From NCBI GenBank assembly GCA_041484525.1, contig JBGPHT010000009.1, positions 25,947 through 89,946 on the forward strand: 64,000 nt of DNA, written 5' to 3'. The translations under genes were made by a program, and so were the position numbers. Under the pieces are notes generated by a model, which ran no database searches, was not told the origin of the DNA, and was given only the letters and a program-made list of their open reading frames with translations. This DNA is from JBGPHT01 sp041484525 (GTDB taxonomy: Bacteria > Acidobacteriota > Terriglobia > Bryobacterales > Bryobacteraceae). Each line of letters starts with the position of its first letter. The first letter of the stretch is position 1. This document shows positions 8,979 to 17,766 of this stretch, piece after piece.

Positions 8979-10331
8979 TCAGGTTGCCTTGGGAGGCAAT
9001 GTCTGGGGCTCGGGTTGCGGCTCCGGAACGATCGCCAGCAGACCGCTTTGGCACAGCAGATCCGCAGCCGCGCCGATCGTCGAGAACGGGATGCCGGAAC
9101 GCTCCGCAATATCCAGCAGCGAGTGTTCTCCATCGGAGAGATTCAGGACCCACAGCCGCGCGGAGATTTCCTGGCTGATGCCGTCTCCTCCTGTAGACCG
9201 ATAGAGGTTCCGCCGTCCCAACTGTGGCTCGCAGTATGGGCTGAGATTACGATAGCGCCAATTATTTTCCAGAACATCCAGGATCGCCGCGCACACACGG
9301 AGCGATCCGGCCAGTTGAAGGGGTTGAATGAATTCAAGGTTGTCGGCTGAGGTGTGATATTCCGGAAAGCTCCCCCAAACACTCCGCATCAGGCAGCCGA
9401 CAGGCAAATTGAAACCCGGAGAGCAGTACTGCCGCTCGTCATAACCATACGGGGAGAATTCCAGAATCTCCGGGGACTCCGTGTAGTGACGGAGAACGTG
9501 CGCCACCGCGCGGTCGACCTCGGCATTTCCCCGCCGGCTCTTCTTGTAGTGAAATCCGCCACTATCGCCGATGCACGTCAACACAAGGCCATGGCGGACG
9601 CGGCCGGCGCTCTCGCGGTTTTGCGCGAGCCACGCGATCGCCCCGATCGTCCCCGGAATAAACAGGAACCGGTATGAGTAGTGGTGATTCCCTCCGGCCA
9701 GAAGCTGAGCCAGAAACGTGGCCACGGTCAGGCCGGAAAGATTATCGTTCGCCAGGGACGGGTGGCAGGCATGACACGAGATCAGAACCTCTTCGGTGGA
9801 CCGCCCCGGCAGATAACACTCGCCGTATGTCAGGTGTCCGTCTTCCAGCGTCGAGTCGATACATACTTCGTACTCGCCCTCCGCTAGCGCCGTAGCCTGG
9901 TTATGGGAAAGACAAAATCCCCAGTTTTCCTGGTAGTAGGACGTTCGATAAGGGATCCAGTCAGGATTTTCGGGAAGGGTGAACAGATGCGGTCTGAGTT
10001 CGCTCAGCGGCAGGATCGCGTGTACCGGCACGCTGTAATTCATGACGTGCAGGTTACACCGCTGGAAGTCCACGACCCGTGTGCCGTCAGGGCCTTTGAT
10101 ATAGGCATCCCGGATGTTCCACTCCTTCGGAACAGTCCAGTCGAAGACCGGAGTCCCGCTGGGCACTTCAACGGTTTGCAGCGGAATCCGGTTCTGGATC
10201 AGGGCCAAGGTCTGACGGATTCCGTCGCCGGTAATGCTCCGGCAAATAGGGTAGAGGCCGGCTGCGAAGCGGTGAAGATCCCGGCCAATTTCCGATAGAT
10301 CCCTGCCGTCGAGTTCCTTGAGTAGTCGCAT
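8979..10331 (-). CDS. DUF4910-type aminopeptidase-like protein
   Basis: A 450-residue protein resembling the DUF4910/DUF2172 family, which has an aminopeptidase-like zinc fold and a C-terminal winged-helix segment. Recognisable features are GLYPICRSITGDGIRQTL near the N-terminus, VPKEWNIRDAYI, the likely metal-site stretch SCHACHPSLANDNLSG, and CSPGFNLPVG. Genes of this family recur inside polysaccharide and branched-sugar clusters, where their role is not settled; amide hydrolysis or transfer on a sugar is conceivable. It lies 4 bp downstream of the RmlC-like gene, so the two are almost certainly co-translated. The family call is fairly sure; the activity is unknown. Confidence 0.8.
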   Translation of the reverse strand: MRLLKELDGRDLSEIGRDLHRFAAGLYPICRSITGDGIRQTLALIQNRIPLQTVEVPSGTPVFDWTVPKEWNIRDAYIKGPDGTRVVDFQRCNLHVMNYSVPVHAILPLSELRPHLFTLPENPDWIPYRTSYYQENWGFCLSHNQATALAEGEYEVCIDSTLEDGHLTYGECYLPGRSTEEVLISCHACHPSLANDNLSGLTVATFLAQLLAGGNHHYSYRFLFIPGTIGAIAWLAQNRESAGRVRHGLVLTCIGDSGGFHYKKSRRGNAEVDRAVAHVLRHYTESPEILEFSPYGYDERQYCSPGFNLPVGCLMRSVWGSFPEYHTSADNLEFIQPLQLAGSLRVCAAILDVLENNWRYRNLSPYCEPQLGRRNLYRSTGGDGISQEISARLWVLNLSDGEHSLLDIAERSGIPFSTIGAAADLLCQSGLLAIVPEPQPEPQTLPPKAT

Positions 10332-10335
10332 CCAT

Positions 10336-10863
10336 TTATTCGAAGTTCGGGTAGGTCCGGTCCCGCTCGGAAATCACTTCTGGTTCCCGCAGCCAGACAA
10401 TTCCGAATGCAGGATCGTCCCAGCGCACTCCCCGGGCCAGATCCGGGTGGTAGAACTCTGACATTTGATAGAACACTTCAGTCTCGTCTTCAAGGGTCAA
10501 AAAACCATGACCGCACCCCCCGGGGATGTACAGCATGTGCCGGTTGGCGGCAGTCAAAACCACCCCAATCCAGTTTTTGAATGTCGGCGAGTGCGGCCGC
10601 AAATCGACCACTACGTCGTAGATTGCTCCCGCGCTGCAACGCACCAATTTGGTCTCCGGATAAGGTTCCGCTTGATAATGCAAGCCTCGCAACGTTCCGG
10701 TTCGCTGGTTATACGAAACATTGCATTGCGCCACTTTAGGATTCAGCCCCGCACTTTCAACCTCCTTCTGGCACCAACAGCGTGCAAAGAACCCGCGAGG
10801 ATCGGGGTGGGGCTCGAGGTGGACTTCGTAAACCCCCGCCAGTTTTGTTGGGTGAAATTTCAT
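10336..10863 (-). CDS. rfbC: dTDP-4-dehydrorhamnose 3,5-epimerase family protein
   Basis: A 175-residue cupin of the RmlC family, the usual length. It has DPRGFFARCW, the catalytic-histidine motif LRGLHYQ, and the downstream FYQMSEFYHPDLARGVRWDDP with the usual tyrosine and aspartate positions. Known members epimerise C3 and/or C5 of 4-keto-6-deoxy NDP-sugars. No rmlA, rmlB or rmlD is present, so it may act on the CDP-activated branched-chain sugar made by its neighbours rather than on dTDP-rhamnose. It opens the nucleotide-sugar cassette (10863-4196). Confidence 0.88.
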   Translation of the reverse strand: MKFHPTKLAGVYEVHLEPHPDPRGFFARCWCQKEVESAGLNPKVAQCNVSYNQRTGTLRGLHYQAEPYPETKLVRCSAGAIYDVVVDLRPHSPTFKNWIGVVLTAANRHMLYIPGGCGHGFLTLEDETEVFYQMSEFYHPDLARGVRWDDPAFGIVWLREPEVISERDRTYPNFE

Positions 10864-10947
10864 GCCAGCGCCCGGCCACGCTCACCGGTTCCGCAACCTG
10901 CCCGCAGCCGGCTCATTCGGGGGCAACCCGGGGCTGTCCGCGGTGTT

Positions 10948-12054
10948 TCATGTGTTGCGGCAATCGGATCCGACACGATCGAGCCAAATCTCCCTCCAAA
11001 AGGGATAGATACCGCGCGGACAGAATCTACGGTGCGTTGCATAGCAGGCGAGACATACAACATCGTCAAGCATGATACAGTCGTTTTTCAAGTGTTGCAT
11101 CCGGCCCGTCTTCTCATCGATGATCGTGTTGACGCGATCCAGCACGCGATATGTGCCACCGCAAAAAGGGACCATTTCGGCATCGAAGTACATGCCTCGA
11201 TTGTGCGCCCCTTCGTCGAGTGTTGCTAAAATCTCCCGATAATCCTTGATCTTCACTAAGTCGCCCGGCTGCAAACCCAGTTTCATGGAAGGAGTCTTCG
11301 CTCCCTGTGGAATCCGGCCGGCGCGTTTGGGAAACGGCGTGCCTCCGCGGAGCCGCTGGATCGTATCGTAAAGCCAAAGAAGGGCCGATCCGAAGCCAAG
11401 CCCCGCTGATGCCACCAGATCGAACAGGAAGAAGAAAAATGCGGCCAGCAACTGAGTAAGCCGGACGTTTCCGGAAGTATAGTCCTCGACATACTGGCGC
11501 AGGTCCCACCAGTGCAGGGGCTGCGTGGCTTGAAAGAGTTCTGTGGACTGGCAAGCGAAAACCGGCTCGTCTGAAGGAGGCGGTTGCTCCGCTCGTTTGC
11601 GTGTTCCTGCGACAACGTCCTGTTCGGTGCACGCTGTGCCCGCCCCCAGTCGAGGGTCCTCTACCGGCGCACGTGATGGGATGTCGATGCTCGTATATTT
11701 ATCGCCGCCCGATTTCTTGAGCCAGGCTTCCTTCCAGAAGAACAGACACCGCGCCTGACATCCGCCGTGAGCCGCCCCATCGCAGCGAAGCTCCTCGAGG
11801 TGTACTGCCTGGGACAGGCTGCGTCCTTTGATACCGCTCGGTGGATCGCACGTCTTGTGGGCGCGCTTTAACACACGGTATCGTTTGCCGCAAAAGTCAA
11901 ACATCTCTGGCATGAAAGGCAGCTCTTCCAGCCGTCCATCCTTGTCTAGAGTAGCGAGAATTTCCGCCTTGCTTCGGACTTCAATCCATTCGCCGGCGTG
12001 CAGTTCCGAATGTTGTTTCATAGGGTCGGCTCCACAGATTTCCACGGAACCCAT
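10948..12054 (-). CDS. Duplicated cysteine-domain protein, function unknown
   Basis: I do not recognise the family. The 368-residue protein contains two copies of a domain of about 100 residues (about 17-118 and 262-364) that align end to end: EILATLD, a methionine-glutamate pair, FCG.RYRVL or FCG.TYRVL, an acidic/hydrophobic stretch, two or three cysteines, then FW(K/R)E.WL. Between them lie a Pro/Ser-rich linker and one hydrophobic segment (about residues 200-232, Phe/Leu-rich), so it may be membrane-tethered. The conserved Cys residues suggest metal binding or disulfides. An alternative ATG at 12019-12021 (codon 12) has a better-spaced GGAG upstream and may be the true start. The gene lies between a small membrane-protein gene and the RmlC-like gene. 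Confidence 0.75.
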   Translation of the reverse strand: MGSVEICGADPMKQHSELHAGEWIEVRSKAEILATLDKDGRLEELPFMPEMFDFCGKRYRVLKRAHKTCDPPSGIKGRSLSQAVHLEELRCDGAAHGGCQARCLFFWKEAWLKKSGGDKYTSIDIPSRAPVEDPRLGAGTACTEQDVVAGTRKRAEQPPPSDEPVFACQSTELFQATQPLHWWDLRQYVEDYTSGNVRLTQLLAAFFFFLFDLVASAGLGFGSALLWLYDTIQRLRGGTPFPKRAGRIPQGAKTPSMKLGLQPGDLVKIKDYREILATLDEGAHNRGMYFDAEMVPFCGGTYRVLDRVNTIIDEKTGRMQHLKNDCIMLDDVVCLACYATHRRFCPRGIYPFWREIWLDRVGSDCRNT

Positions 12055-12067
12055 CCTCTCCTTTCCG

Positions 12068-12535
12068 TCACTTGCCAGACCTCACTCGCGCAGCGAGGGC
12101 TTTCCACCGCGCCAGGCCAAGCGCGCCAGACACCAGGCAAATCGAGGCAACCACCACCGGGGAGGTCCGGTAATTGCCTGAAAAACCGATATAACACGCG
12201 AGACCGAGACCGACCCAGAAAAGCTTCTGCCACTGATACGAGTCGTAGCGCTTGGCCATGCCCCGCCGCTCCGCCCAGATCGCTCGAGCCCGGTTCGAAA
12301 AGGGCAGCAGTCTGCGTACGGCGGCAGGCCCAACCCGAAGCGCCAGGAGGACGGCCAGAAGAAACGCGGCCAAAGCCCAACCCGGGAAATGACCGCCCCA
12401 CAAACGTGACATTGCCGGAAGCACAGCGAAACCAATGAGCGTCCGATAAACGGCAGACCAAGGAGCCGTGTCGAGGCCGGCGGCCAGCTTTTCGAAAACT
12501 CCGGACCCTTGCGATCCGGTGTCCTGTATTTTCAT
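12068..12535 (-). CDS. Small multi-pass membrane protein, unknown
   Basis: A 155-residue reading frame starting at the ATG 12533-12535, 38 bp after the flippase stop. It is strongly hydrophobic with about four membrane segments (around GFAVLPAMSRLWGG, a Leu/Ala-rich stretch, LFWVGLGLACYIGF and VVASICLVSGALGL) and basic loops. The reading frame could be extended upstream over the end of the flippase gene, but that part is the out-of-frame shadow of the flippase. No family is recognised. It may be a partner of the flippase or of the duplicated cysteine-domain protein downstream (13 bp to its first ATG). Confidence 0.65.
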   Translation of the reverse strand: MKIQDTGSQGSGVFEKLAAGLDTAPWSAVYRTLIGFAVLPAMSRLWGGHFPGWALAAFLLAVLLALRVGPAAVRRLLPFSNRARAIWAERRGMAKRYDSYQWQKLFWVGLGLACYIGFSGNYRTSPVVVASICLVSGALGLARWKALAARVRSGK

Positions 12536-12573
12536 ATTCGTGCGTTCCTGGGCGAACCAGAGCAGGTGAGTCT

Positions 12574-14109
12574 TCACTGCCGCCTCAACCGGCGGGGCAA
12601 GAAGTCCCGCACCAGGCCTAGAGCGATCGCAAGAGGCATTCGCTCCCCGAACAGACCGGCAACCATCGCCAGATACACAACCACATAGGCGAGCGCCAAA
12701 GCTCCGGTCCTGACCAGTCCGGAAGCATTCGCCAGCAGTGTGTATCGCAAGACGAACCCGGCCGCTGCCGCTGTCAAGGATCCCACCAGCGGACGCCACA
12801 CGGTTTGGATGACGTCGATGGCTCCGATCTGGAATGGCCGTCCGGAATAAGCGATTGCAGGAACAAATAGAATGAACATGCAAATCACGTAGGCGACAAC
12901 CACTCCAGTCGGCCCAAAAGGCAACCCACAGAACAGTGCGACCAACTGCACCGCGGTACTGAATACGCCCCAGTACATCCACCGGTCAGTCCTGCCCGCA
13001 CTCACATGCAGCCATCCCAACGACCGTTCGACGGTGTGGGGGATGCCACGTAAGGCAAGAATGCCGAGCAAAACTCCGGCGCTCGACCACTTGGCGCCGA
13101 GCAGCAGAACGATCAGATCGCGACTGGTCACAGCCAGGAGTCCGAACGCCGGCATCGAGTAGAAAACGAGCGTGGACAGAGCCTTGCCCCACAACCTGCG
13201 GACCTCTACTAAGTCCTCACGCACCTTACTGAGGCTGGCTATCGCCACTCCATGCAGGGGGGCCGCAAACACATCCAGCAGGTTGTCGTAGACAAACATC
13301 GCATTCTGGTAGTAACCGAGGGCCTTGGGGCCGCGACTATGGCCGATCGCAATTCGGTCGCCCGACTTCCCGGCGAAGTCCGCCATCGTGAAACCTGTGC
13401 TATGCAGCCCGAATCGCAGCATATCCTTGACGCCGCGTGTCAGCGTCGGTCTTGGCGGCAGCCAGCGGGATTGCAGCCAGACGCCTGCGGCAATGAAAGA
13501 AGTCATCGCCAGAGGCCGCAGTACCAATGCCCAGTAATGGAACCCGCAAAGGGCGACCGTGACTGCCGTGCCGGCACTGAGGAGATTGGCAGTGACCTCG
13601 ATTACACCAAGCTCCCTGAATTTCATCGCCCTTCGCAAAAGCGCCTGGTGCTGGCACGTCAGCGCCGTCGTGACAAAGGTCAACCCGGAGATCGCGGTAA
13701 TCGTGATTAATCTGGGCTCATGATAGAACCGGGCGATCAGAGGGCCGCAAGCCCCGACTAATAATGCAGCTCCACAGCCCAGCCCGAACGTGATCCAGAA
13801 CAGTGCGCTGACTTCGCCTTCCGTGATACGGGGCCGTTGAACCACGGCATCGTGAGTGCCGAGGTCCACCAGGGCAGGAGCGAATCCGGTGATCGCAGTC
13901 ACCATGCTTACCAAGCCATAGTCTTCGGGTGAGAGAAGGCGCGCCAGGAACAGAACGGAGCCGATTTGGATTAGAACGTTAACGGCGCGTGCGGTGAGTG
14001 AAGCGGCGCCGCCACGCAGGGATTGCTGTCCGTGACCCGCTTCGATCTTGTTGTCGCTAAAGTAGACGCTCACCGGCCGTTGCCGGGGCACGGTCTCGAG
14101 TTCTGGCAT
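12574..14109 (-). CDS. Polysaccharide flippase, MOP superfamily (Wzx-like)
   Basis: A 511-residue integral membrane protein with 12 or more hydrophobic helices. The N-terminal pattern (GGAASLTARAVNVLIQIG, FLARLLSPEDYGLVSMV) and a central ALGYYQNAMFVYD-like segment are typical of the PST/Wzx branch of the MOP exporter superfamily. Such proteins flip undecaprenyl-linked oligosaccharide across the inner membrane. The presence of an O-antigen ligase/polymerase-like gene in the same locus supports a Wzx/Wzy-type route. The start at 14109 precedes a short hydrophilic N-terminus of about 35 residues before the first helix. Confidence 0.9.
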   Translation of the reverse strand: MPELETVPRQRPVSVYFSDNKIEAGHGQQSLRGGAASLTARAVNVLIQIGSVLFLARLLSPEDYGLVSMVTAITGFAPALVDLGTHDAVVQRPRITEGEVSALFWITFGLGCGAALLVGACGPLIARFYHEPRLITITAISGLTFVTTALTCQHQALLRRAMKFRELGVIEVTANLLSAGTAVTVALCGFHYWALVLRPLAMTSFIAAGVWLQSRWLPPRPTLTRGVKDMLRFGLHSTGFTMADFAGKSGDRIAIGHSRGPKALGYYQNAMFVYDNLLDVFAAPLHGVAIASLSKVREDLVEVRRLWGKALSTLVFYSMPAFGLLAVTSRDLIVLLLGAKWSSAGVLLGILALRGIPHTVERSLGWLHVSAGRTDRWMYWGVFSTAVQLVALFCGLPFGPTGVVVAYVICMFILFVPAIAYSGRPFQIGAIDVIQTVWRPLVGSLTAAAAGFVLRYTLLANASGLVRTGALALAYVVVYLAMVAGLFGERMPLAIALGLVRDFLPRRLRRQ

Positions 14110-14203
14110 GAAGTTATGAAGTCCCGTCAGGATCGTCTTGCGAACTCAACGCCGCCTTCCGCAGAAGCATGGAGAACGAGTGTGACGACTGCAACCGCTT
14201 TAA

Positions 14204-15403
14204 TCATCGCGACGGAACTGGCGCCACGGCCGGATCGCCGTACGCGGCCAAATCCGCCAGCTTCTTCAGATGCACCTCACGCGCTCCCATGCCCGGCGAC
14301 GGGCTGATACCAGCCACGCGGAAAATCTCCTTCCATCGATAAACCCAATCGTGGCGCAGGAGTGCCTGCTCCGCATTTCTCCGGCCAATTGCGGAAGCGC
14401 TTCGGGGATTCGAACGGAAGGCGGCAAGGACGTCAACTACGTCGGACCCATCGGGTTGGATTTCTATAACGGCGTCTTGCCACGGAAACAACTCTTTGAA
14501 CGCTGCACAACTCGGTGACTGTCCGATCATCACCGAGCCAGCGGCGGCTCCTTCGTAATACCGGTTACCGATTTCGCTTTGACCCTGAGTGTCTTCCCGA
14601 GCATCTATCTTTGCGGGAGCCACAACGAAATGGCGGCTCCGCTTCGCCACGTTGGCCATGAGATCGCGGTGTTGCCGATGGTCGTACGGCTCCATATCGG
14701 CGCCCCGGAAGGTATCGTGAACGTAGAAAATGTCTTTACTCTCCGCCGCTTGAAGTAAGGCCCGATGAATACCATCCCATCTTCGCCCGAAGCTGTATAC
14801 GTCAATCACCCGTGCTGGTGGGTTGGGATATGGGTTGAACCGAAGCGTATCGACCCCACCGGGAAGCCAGTGGCAAGTCCGATCGATAGCGCTTGACAAC
14901 GGGGCGACAGTACCGCTGCAGCCAATAAATACGTGATCGAACCGCCTGAGCACATGCAGCCAGTGTTTGTATGACGTTAACTGAGACGCCCACATCTCCT
15001 CGATCCAGCACACGCTGGTCTTGCAGCGGTCTTTCCACCCATCGATGGCATTGATGTAAAGAAGATCCCAATAGCTTTGACAGACAGCCACGAACAGGTC
15101 ATATTCGCGAGTGAGCCGAACTCTGTGGAGGCCGGGATTCTGTAGGATCAGCCTCCGCGACACATCCCGGTAGAGCAGCCTTCTCTGCCACTTCTCCTTA
15201 AACCGAAAACCGCGCCCGGATTCATAACAGATCAAGTCGACGTCGTCTATATCCAGGAGAACGTCTTGTGCTTCGTACATGCCGCACTGGAAAGCTCGCT
15301 TTGTGAAGCCTCTAGCAGTCGGCATGCAAATGCGCGGACTGGCCGTTTGTTCTGCCGCCCCGGCCGCCTTTCGCCTCGCACCATCTCTGTTGAACGATTC
15401 CAT
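14204..15403 (-). CDS. Glycosyltransferase, GT-B type
   Basis: A 399-residue protein with the GT-B architecture of family-1-like glycosyltransferases. Features are GFTKRAFQCGMYEAQDVLL near the N-terminus, WLPGGVDTLRFNPYP in the middle (the usual hinge and phosphate region), and the C-terminal donor-site segment EIGNRYYEGAAAGSVMIGQSP followed by LFPWQDAVIEI. It is expected to add one sugar to the growing lipid-linked repeat on the cytoplasmic face. The acceptor and donor cannot be predicted. The 372-bp gap upstream and 94-bp gap downstream make it less tightly packed than most genes of the locus. Confidence 0.82.
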   Translation of the reverse strand: MESFNRDGARRKAAGAAEQTASPRICMPTARGFTKRAFQCGMYEAQDVLLDIDDVDLICYESGRGFRFKEKWQRRLLYRDVSRRLILQNPGLHRVRLTREYDLFVAVCQSYWDLLYINAIDGWKDRCKTSVCWIEEMWASQLTSYKHWLHVLRRFDHVFIGCSGTVAPLSSAIDRTCHWLPGGVDTLRFNPYPNPPARVIDVYSFGRRWDGIHRALLQAAESKDIFYVHDTFRGADMEPYDHRQHRDLMANVAKRSRHFVVAPAKIDAREDTQGQSEIGNRYYEGAAAGSVMIGQSPSCAAFKELFPWQDAVIEIQPDGSDVVDVLAAFRSNPRSASAIGRRNAEQALLRHDWVYRWKEIFRVAGISPSPGMGAREVHLKKLADLAAYGDPAVAPVPSR

Positions 15404-15775
15404 TTTGACTAACGAATTGCGGTCCAGTTGCCCCGAGCCGGTCGCTGCGCACCTACACTACTGTAGCAGCAGTATCCGGAACAACCGATATGGTGGAATC
15501 TACGGCCGCCCGGCCCTGGCAACACAGCCCGCAGGGGGTGGGAATCTGCTCCTCCGGGGGAACATGACTGAACATTTCGGATTGCAGTTGAATCGTTCGT
15601 AGCCGCGCGCAATGCTCTACAGACGCTCAAGACATGCGTCAGGCAGCTTATTGGTTTAAGGCCTTTTTCAACAAGCTCCCTTAGGACGCTTGAAGGCCTC
15701 CGGCCTGATGTCTCCATCAGGGCGTTGGCCAGTTAGTGTCGATGAACGTCTTCCGGCGCCAAGAAGGCGACCTGC
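15404..15775 (-). other. 372-bp intergenic region, no gene supported
   Basis: This lies between the beta-helix gene and the glycosyltransferase gene, both on the minus strand. The only reading frame of note (15409-15717, 102 codons) has no recognisable domain and unusual composition. The region holds a short hairpin, listed separately. It would have to carry any promoter for the glycosyltransferase gene, but no clear -35/-10 pair was found. Confidence 0.5.
15704..15721 (-). terminator. Possible weak terminator hairpin
   Basis: A perfect 7-bp stem CCTGATG/CATCAGG with a 4-nt loop, 55 bp after the stop of the beta-helix gene in the direction of transcription. There is no T-run after it, so factor-independent termination is doubtful. 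Confidence 0.3.
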
Positions 15776-17677
15776 CTAATAAATAGTCCGTTGCAGGTTT
15801 GCTGGCGGTTGGGGCGCGGTAGGCGTTGAGGCAGTGTAGCAGCTTGTTGCGTTAAACACCCGAACGTTGTTGCTGCCAAAGCTGCTGTCGATGGGCGAAT
15901 TGTTGTAGCAGAGCTGGGCTGGGTTCATATTCGCATGCCCCGCGACATTGGCGATGTTGCCGCCCGTCACGTCAGGTCCAATCGCCGGCCACGGGGGCGT
16001 GCCGAAACTCGTCGACCACCAACTGGGCCTGGCGGCATAATAGAAGGATGATGGGAGTGTCTGACTCGAGGGCATGGGATTTGCATAGAGACTTAGGCCG
16101 GACGGGACCTCAGAACTGACAAAACGCGCGGCTGCATTAACGGTGTCATAGTTGCCCCAGCGCATCAGGGTCGTACGCAGGGTCGGGTCGCCGCGGTTGT
16201 CGGAATTGCTGCAATTGCCGCCCCAGCCGAGGCGGAAGATCGTAGTATCGCAGTTCGAGCCCGACTGCGAGCTGGTAGTCGTGGTGAAGACCTCATATGT
16301 ATTGTGGTAGCCGGAGGTGCCGAGCACATTGCCGATGATGTTGAAGAATCGATTGAACGAGTAGAGGTTTACGGCGATCGTCTGTTCGGTCTTTGTGTTT
16401 GTGTTCAGTGGATCTTTACCGTCCAAACGATTCCGGAAGGCAGTGTTAAAATCAGAGGGGCCGTGGATGTTGTCCGCAGTCATGCCTGGGCCGATGTTAC
16501 CTTCCCATAAGTTGTAATTCGACCCTTGTTCATGGTGGTAGAGACTGGACTGGAACCAAGCCGGGTCTCCGCAGTTGAAGTAATCATCCGTAGCGTAGTT
16601 GTATGCGAGCACCGATCCCACGGATCCGGACAACACTATAGGGCTGGCCTCATGCTGGTAGATATTATTTTCAACGAGTAGGCTGTCCGCGAGCCAGGGC
16701 TCCATGCTGTACGCCTGCGAGCACGCCTGCCGGTTGCCATAGAAGTAGCTATCGCGCACCGTGATGTGGGTGGATAGGTAGAAGTTAATGTGGGCGTTGT
16801 CCGCATTGACGGATCTAATATTCTTGACCCACGAATTGGTCGCTCCCATGAATTGCATCCCATAGGTGTGTCCGCCTGTAGAGATACCCGAGTAATCGAG
16901 GGAAAGGTCTTCGATTCCGACGCCGCTCACCGGTAGAGAACTGGCCCACCAGGCGCCGGGGCTCCGGTCGCTGCGCCAATTGGGGTTGGCAAGCGGGGGA
17001 GAGATGGTCACGACATTGCCGCTAATAGCTGTCACTGTCACTGTCTGGTGCTGGCCGCGGCCACTCCTCCCGATGTCGGTGCCTTGCGAAGTGCACACGC
17101 CAACGGTCTGGCAGTTATATATGGAACCGTCATCCGAGGAGTCATCCGTCTGGTCGAGAACCATGAGCTTGCCAACGGCAAGACCGGAGACAGTGCTCAA
17201 GGTGATCTGTGTTGCATCTTTCGCGTACCCGGCCGTCCAGTTGGCGGTGCTTCCCGGGCTAACCTGGGACCAACCAGTGGCTGACAAGATGATGCACACT
17301 GCCGCCCCGAGCCCATTGCAACTGCCATTAGCGGAAAAGAGAACCTTGGTCTTATCCGGACCGTCTCCGCGCAGCGTCACGCTATTCTTGGCGTTAAACA
17401 CGATACCCGGCGAACCAAGATTGTAGGTGCCCGTGGTTAGCTTGACCACTTGCTCTGCCGGGCAATTGGCGATGGCCGTATTGATCTGCGAAGCGGTCGC
17501 CCCGGGATTGAGCGTGGAGCAAATCGTGGTGCGGGTGGCGATGCTGCTAGAACCAGCAGTGGTCCAATCTACCGCCCTGGCGGGAGCTAAGACGCCAGCC
17601 CATGGTGGCTGGGCACATAACCACCCGCTGGCGAACACCAAGCTAAGCAAGAGTCGAAGCGACGCTTTGTGTCTCAT
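15776..17677 (-). CDS. Secreted right-handed beta-helix (pectate-lyase-like) protein
   Basis: A 633-residue protein from the ATG at 17675-17677, which begins a signal peptide (MRHKASLRLLLSLVFASGWLCAQ). An upstream in-frame extension is not conserved and overlaps the deacetylase gene. The mature part has the pectate-lyase-like start (TTICSTLNPGATASQINTAI, then VKLTTGTYNL and VTLRGDGPDKT) and many NNI/VRDSYFYG-type rungs of a parallel beta helix. It probably binds or cleaves a polysaccharide outside the inner membrane, possibly the product of this locus. It is a close paralog of the first 600 residues of the gene at 57759, but stops where that protein continues into FnIII repeats. Catalytic residues could not be assigned. 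Confidence 0.85.
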   Translation of the reverse strand: MRHKASLRLLLSLVFASGWLCAQPPWAGVLAPARAVDWTTAGSSSIATRTTICSTLNPGATASQINTAIANCPAEQVVKLTTGTYNLGSPGIVFNAKNSVTLRGDGPDKTKVLFSANGSCNGLGAAVCIILSATGWSQVSPGSTANWTAGYAKDATQITLSTVSGLAVGKLMVLDQTDDSSDDGSIYNCQTVGVCTSQGTDIGRSGRGQHQTVTVTAISGNVVTISPPLANPNWRSDRSPGAWWASSLPVSGVGIEDLSLDYSGISTGGHTYGMQFMGATNSWVKNIRSVNADNAHINFYLSTHITVRDSYFYGNRQACSQAYSMEPWLADSLLVENNIYQHEASPIVLSGSVGSVLAYNYATDDYFNCGDPAWFQSSLYHHEQGSNYNLWEGNIGPGMTADNIHGPSDFNTAFRNRLDGKDPLNTNTKTEQTIAVNLYSFNRFFNIIGNVLGTSGYHNTYEVFTTTTSSQSGSNCDTTIFRLGWGGNCSNSDNRGDPTLRTTLMRWGNYDTVNAAARFVSSEVPSGLSLYANPMPSSQTLPSSFYYAARPSWWSTSFGTPPWPAIGPDVTGGNIANVAGHANMNPAQLCYNNSPIDSSFGSNNVRVFNATSCYTASTPTAPQPPANLQRTIY

Positions 17678-17766
17678 AGTACTGGTTCGATTGTAGCTCA
17701 CGACCGTACCGGGGCAAGGCGGCCATTGGTTAGCGCCGCGCAGTTGGCCATCGGCAACCTGTTTGC

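Noticed and set aside
12536..12982. Upstream extension of the small membrane-protein frame to 12982
   Set aside because: This part is the out-of-frame shadow of the flippase C-terminus; the ATG at 12535 after the flippase stop is the natural start.
15409..15717. 102-codon minus-strand frame in the gap before the glycosyltransferase gene
   Set aside because: No domain, poor composition and no good ribosome-binding site; it covers a hairpin likely to be non-coding.
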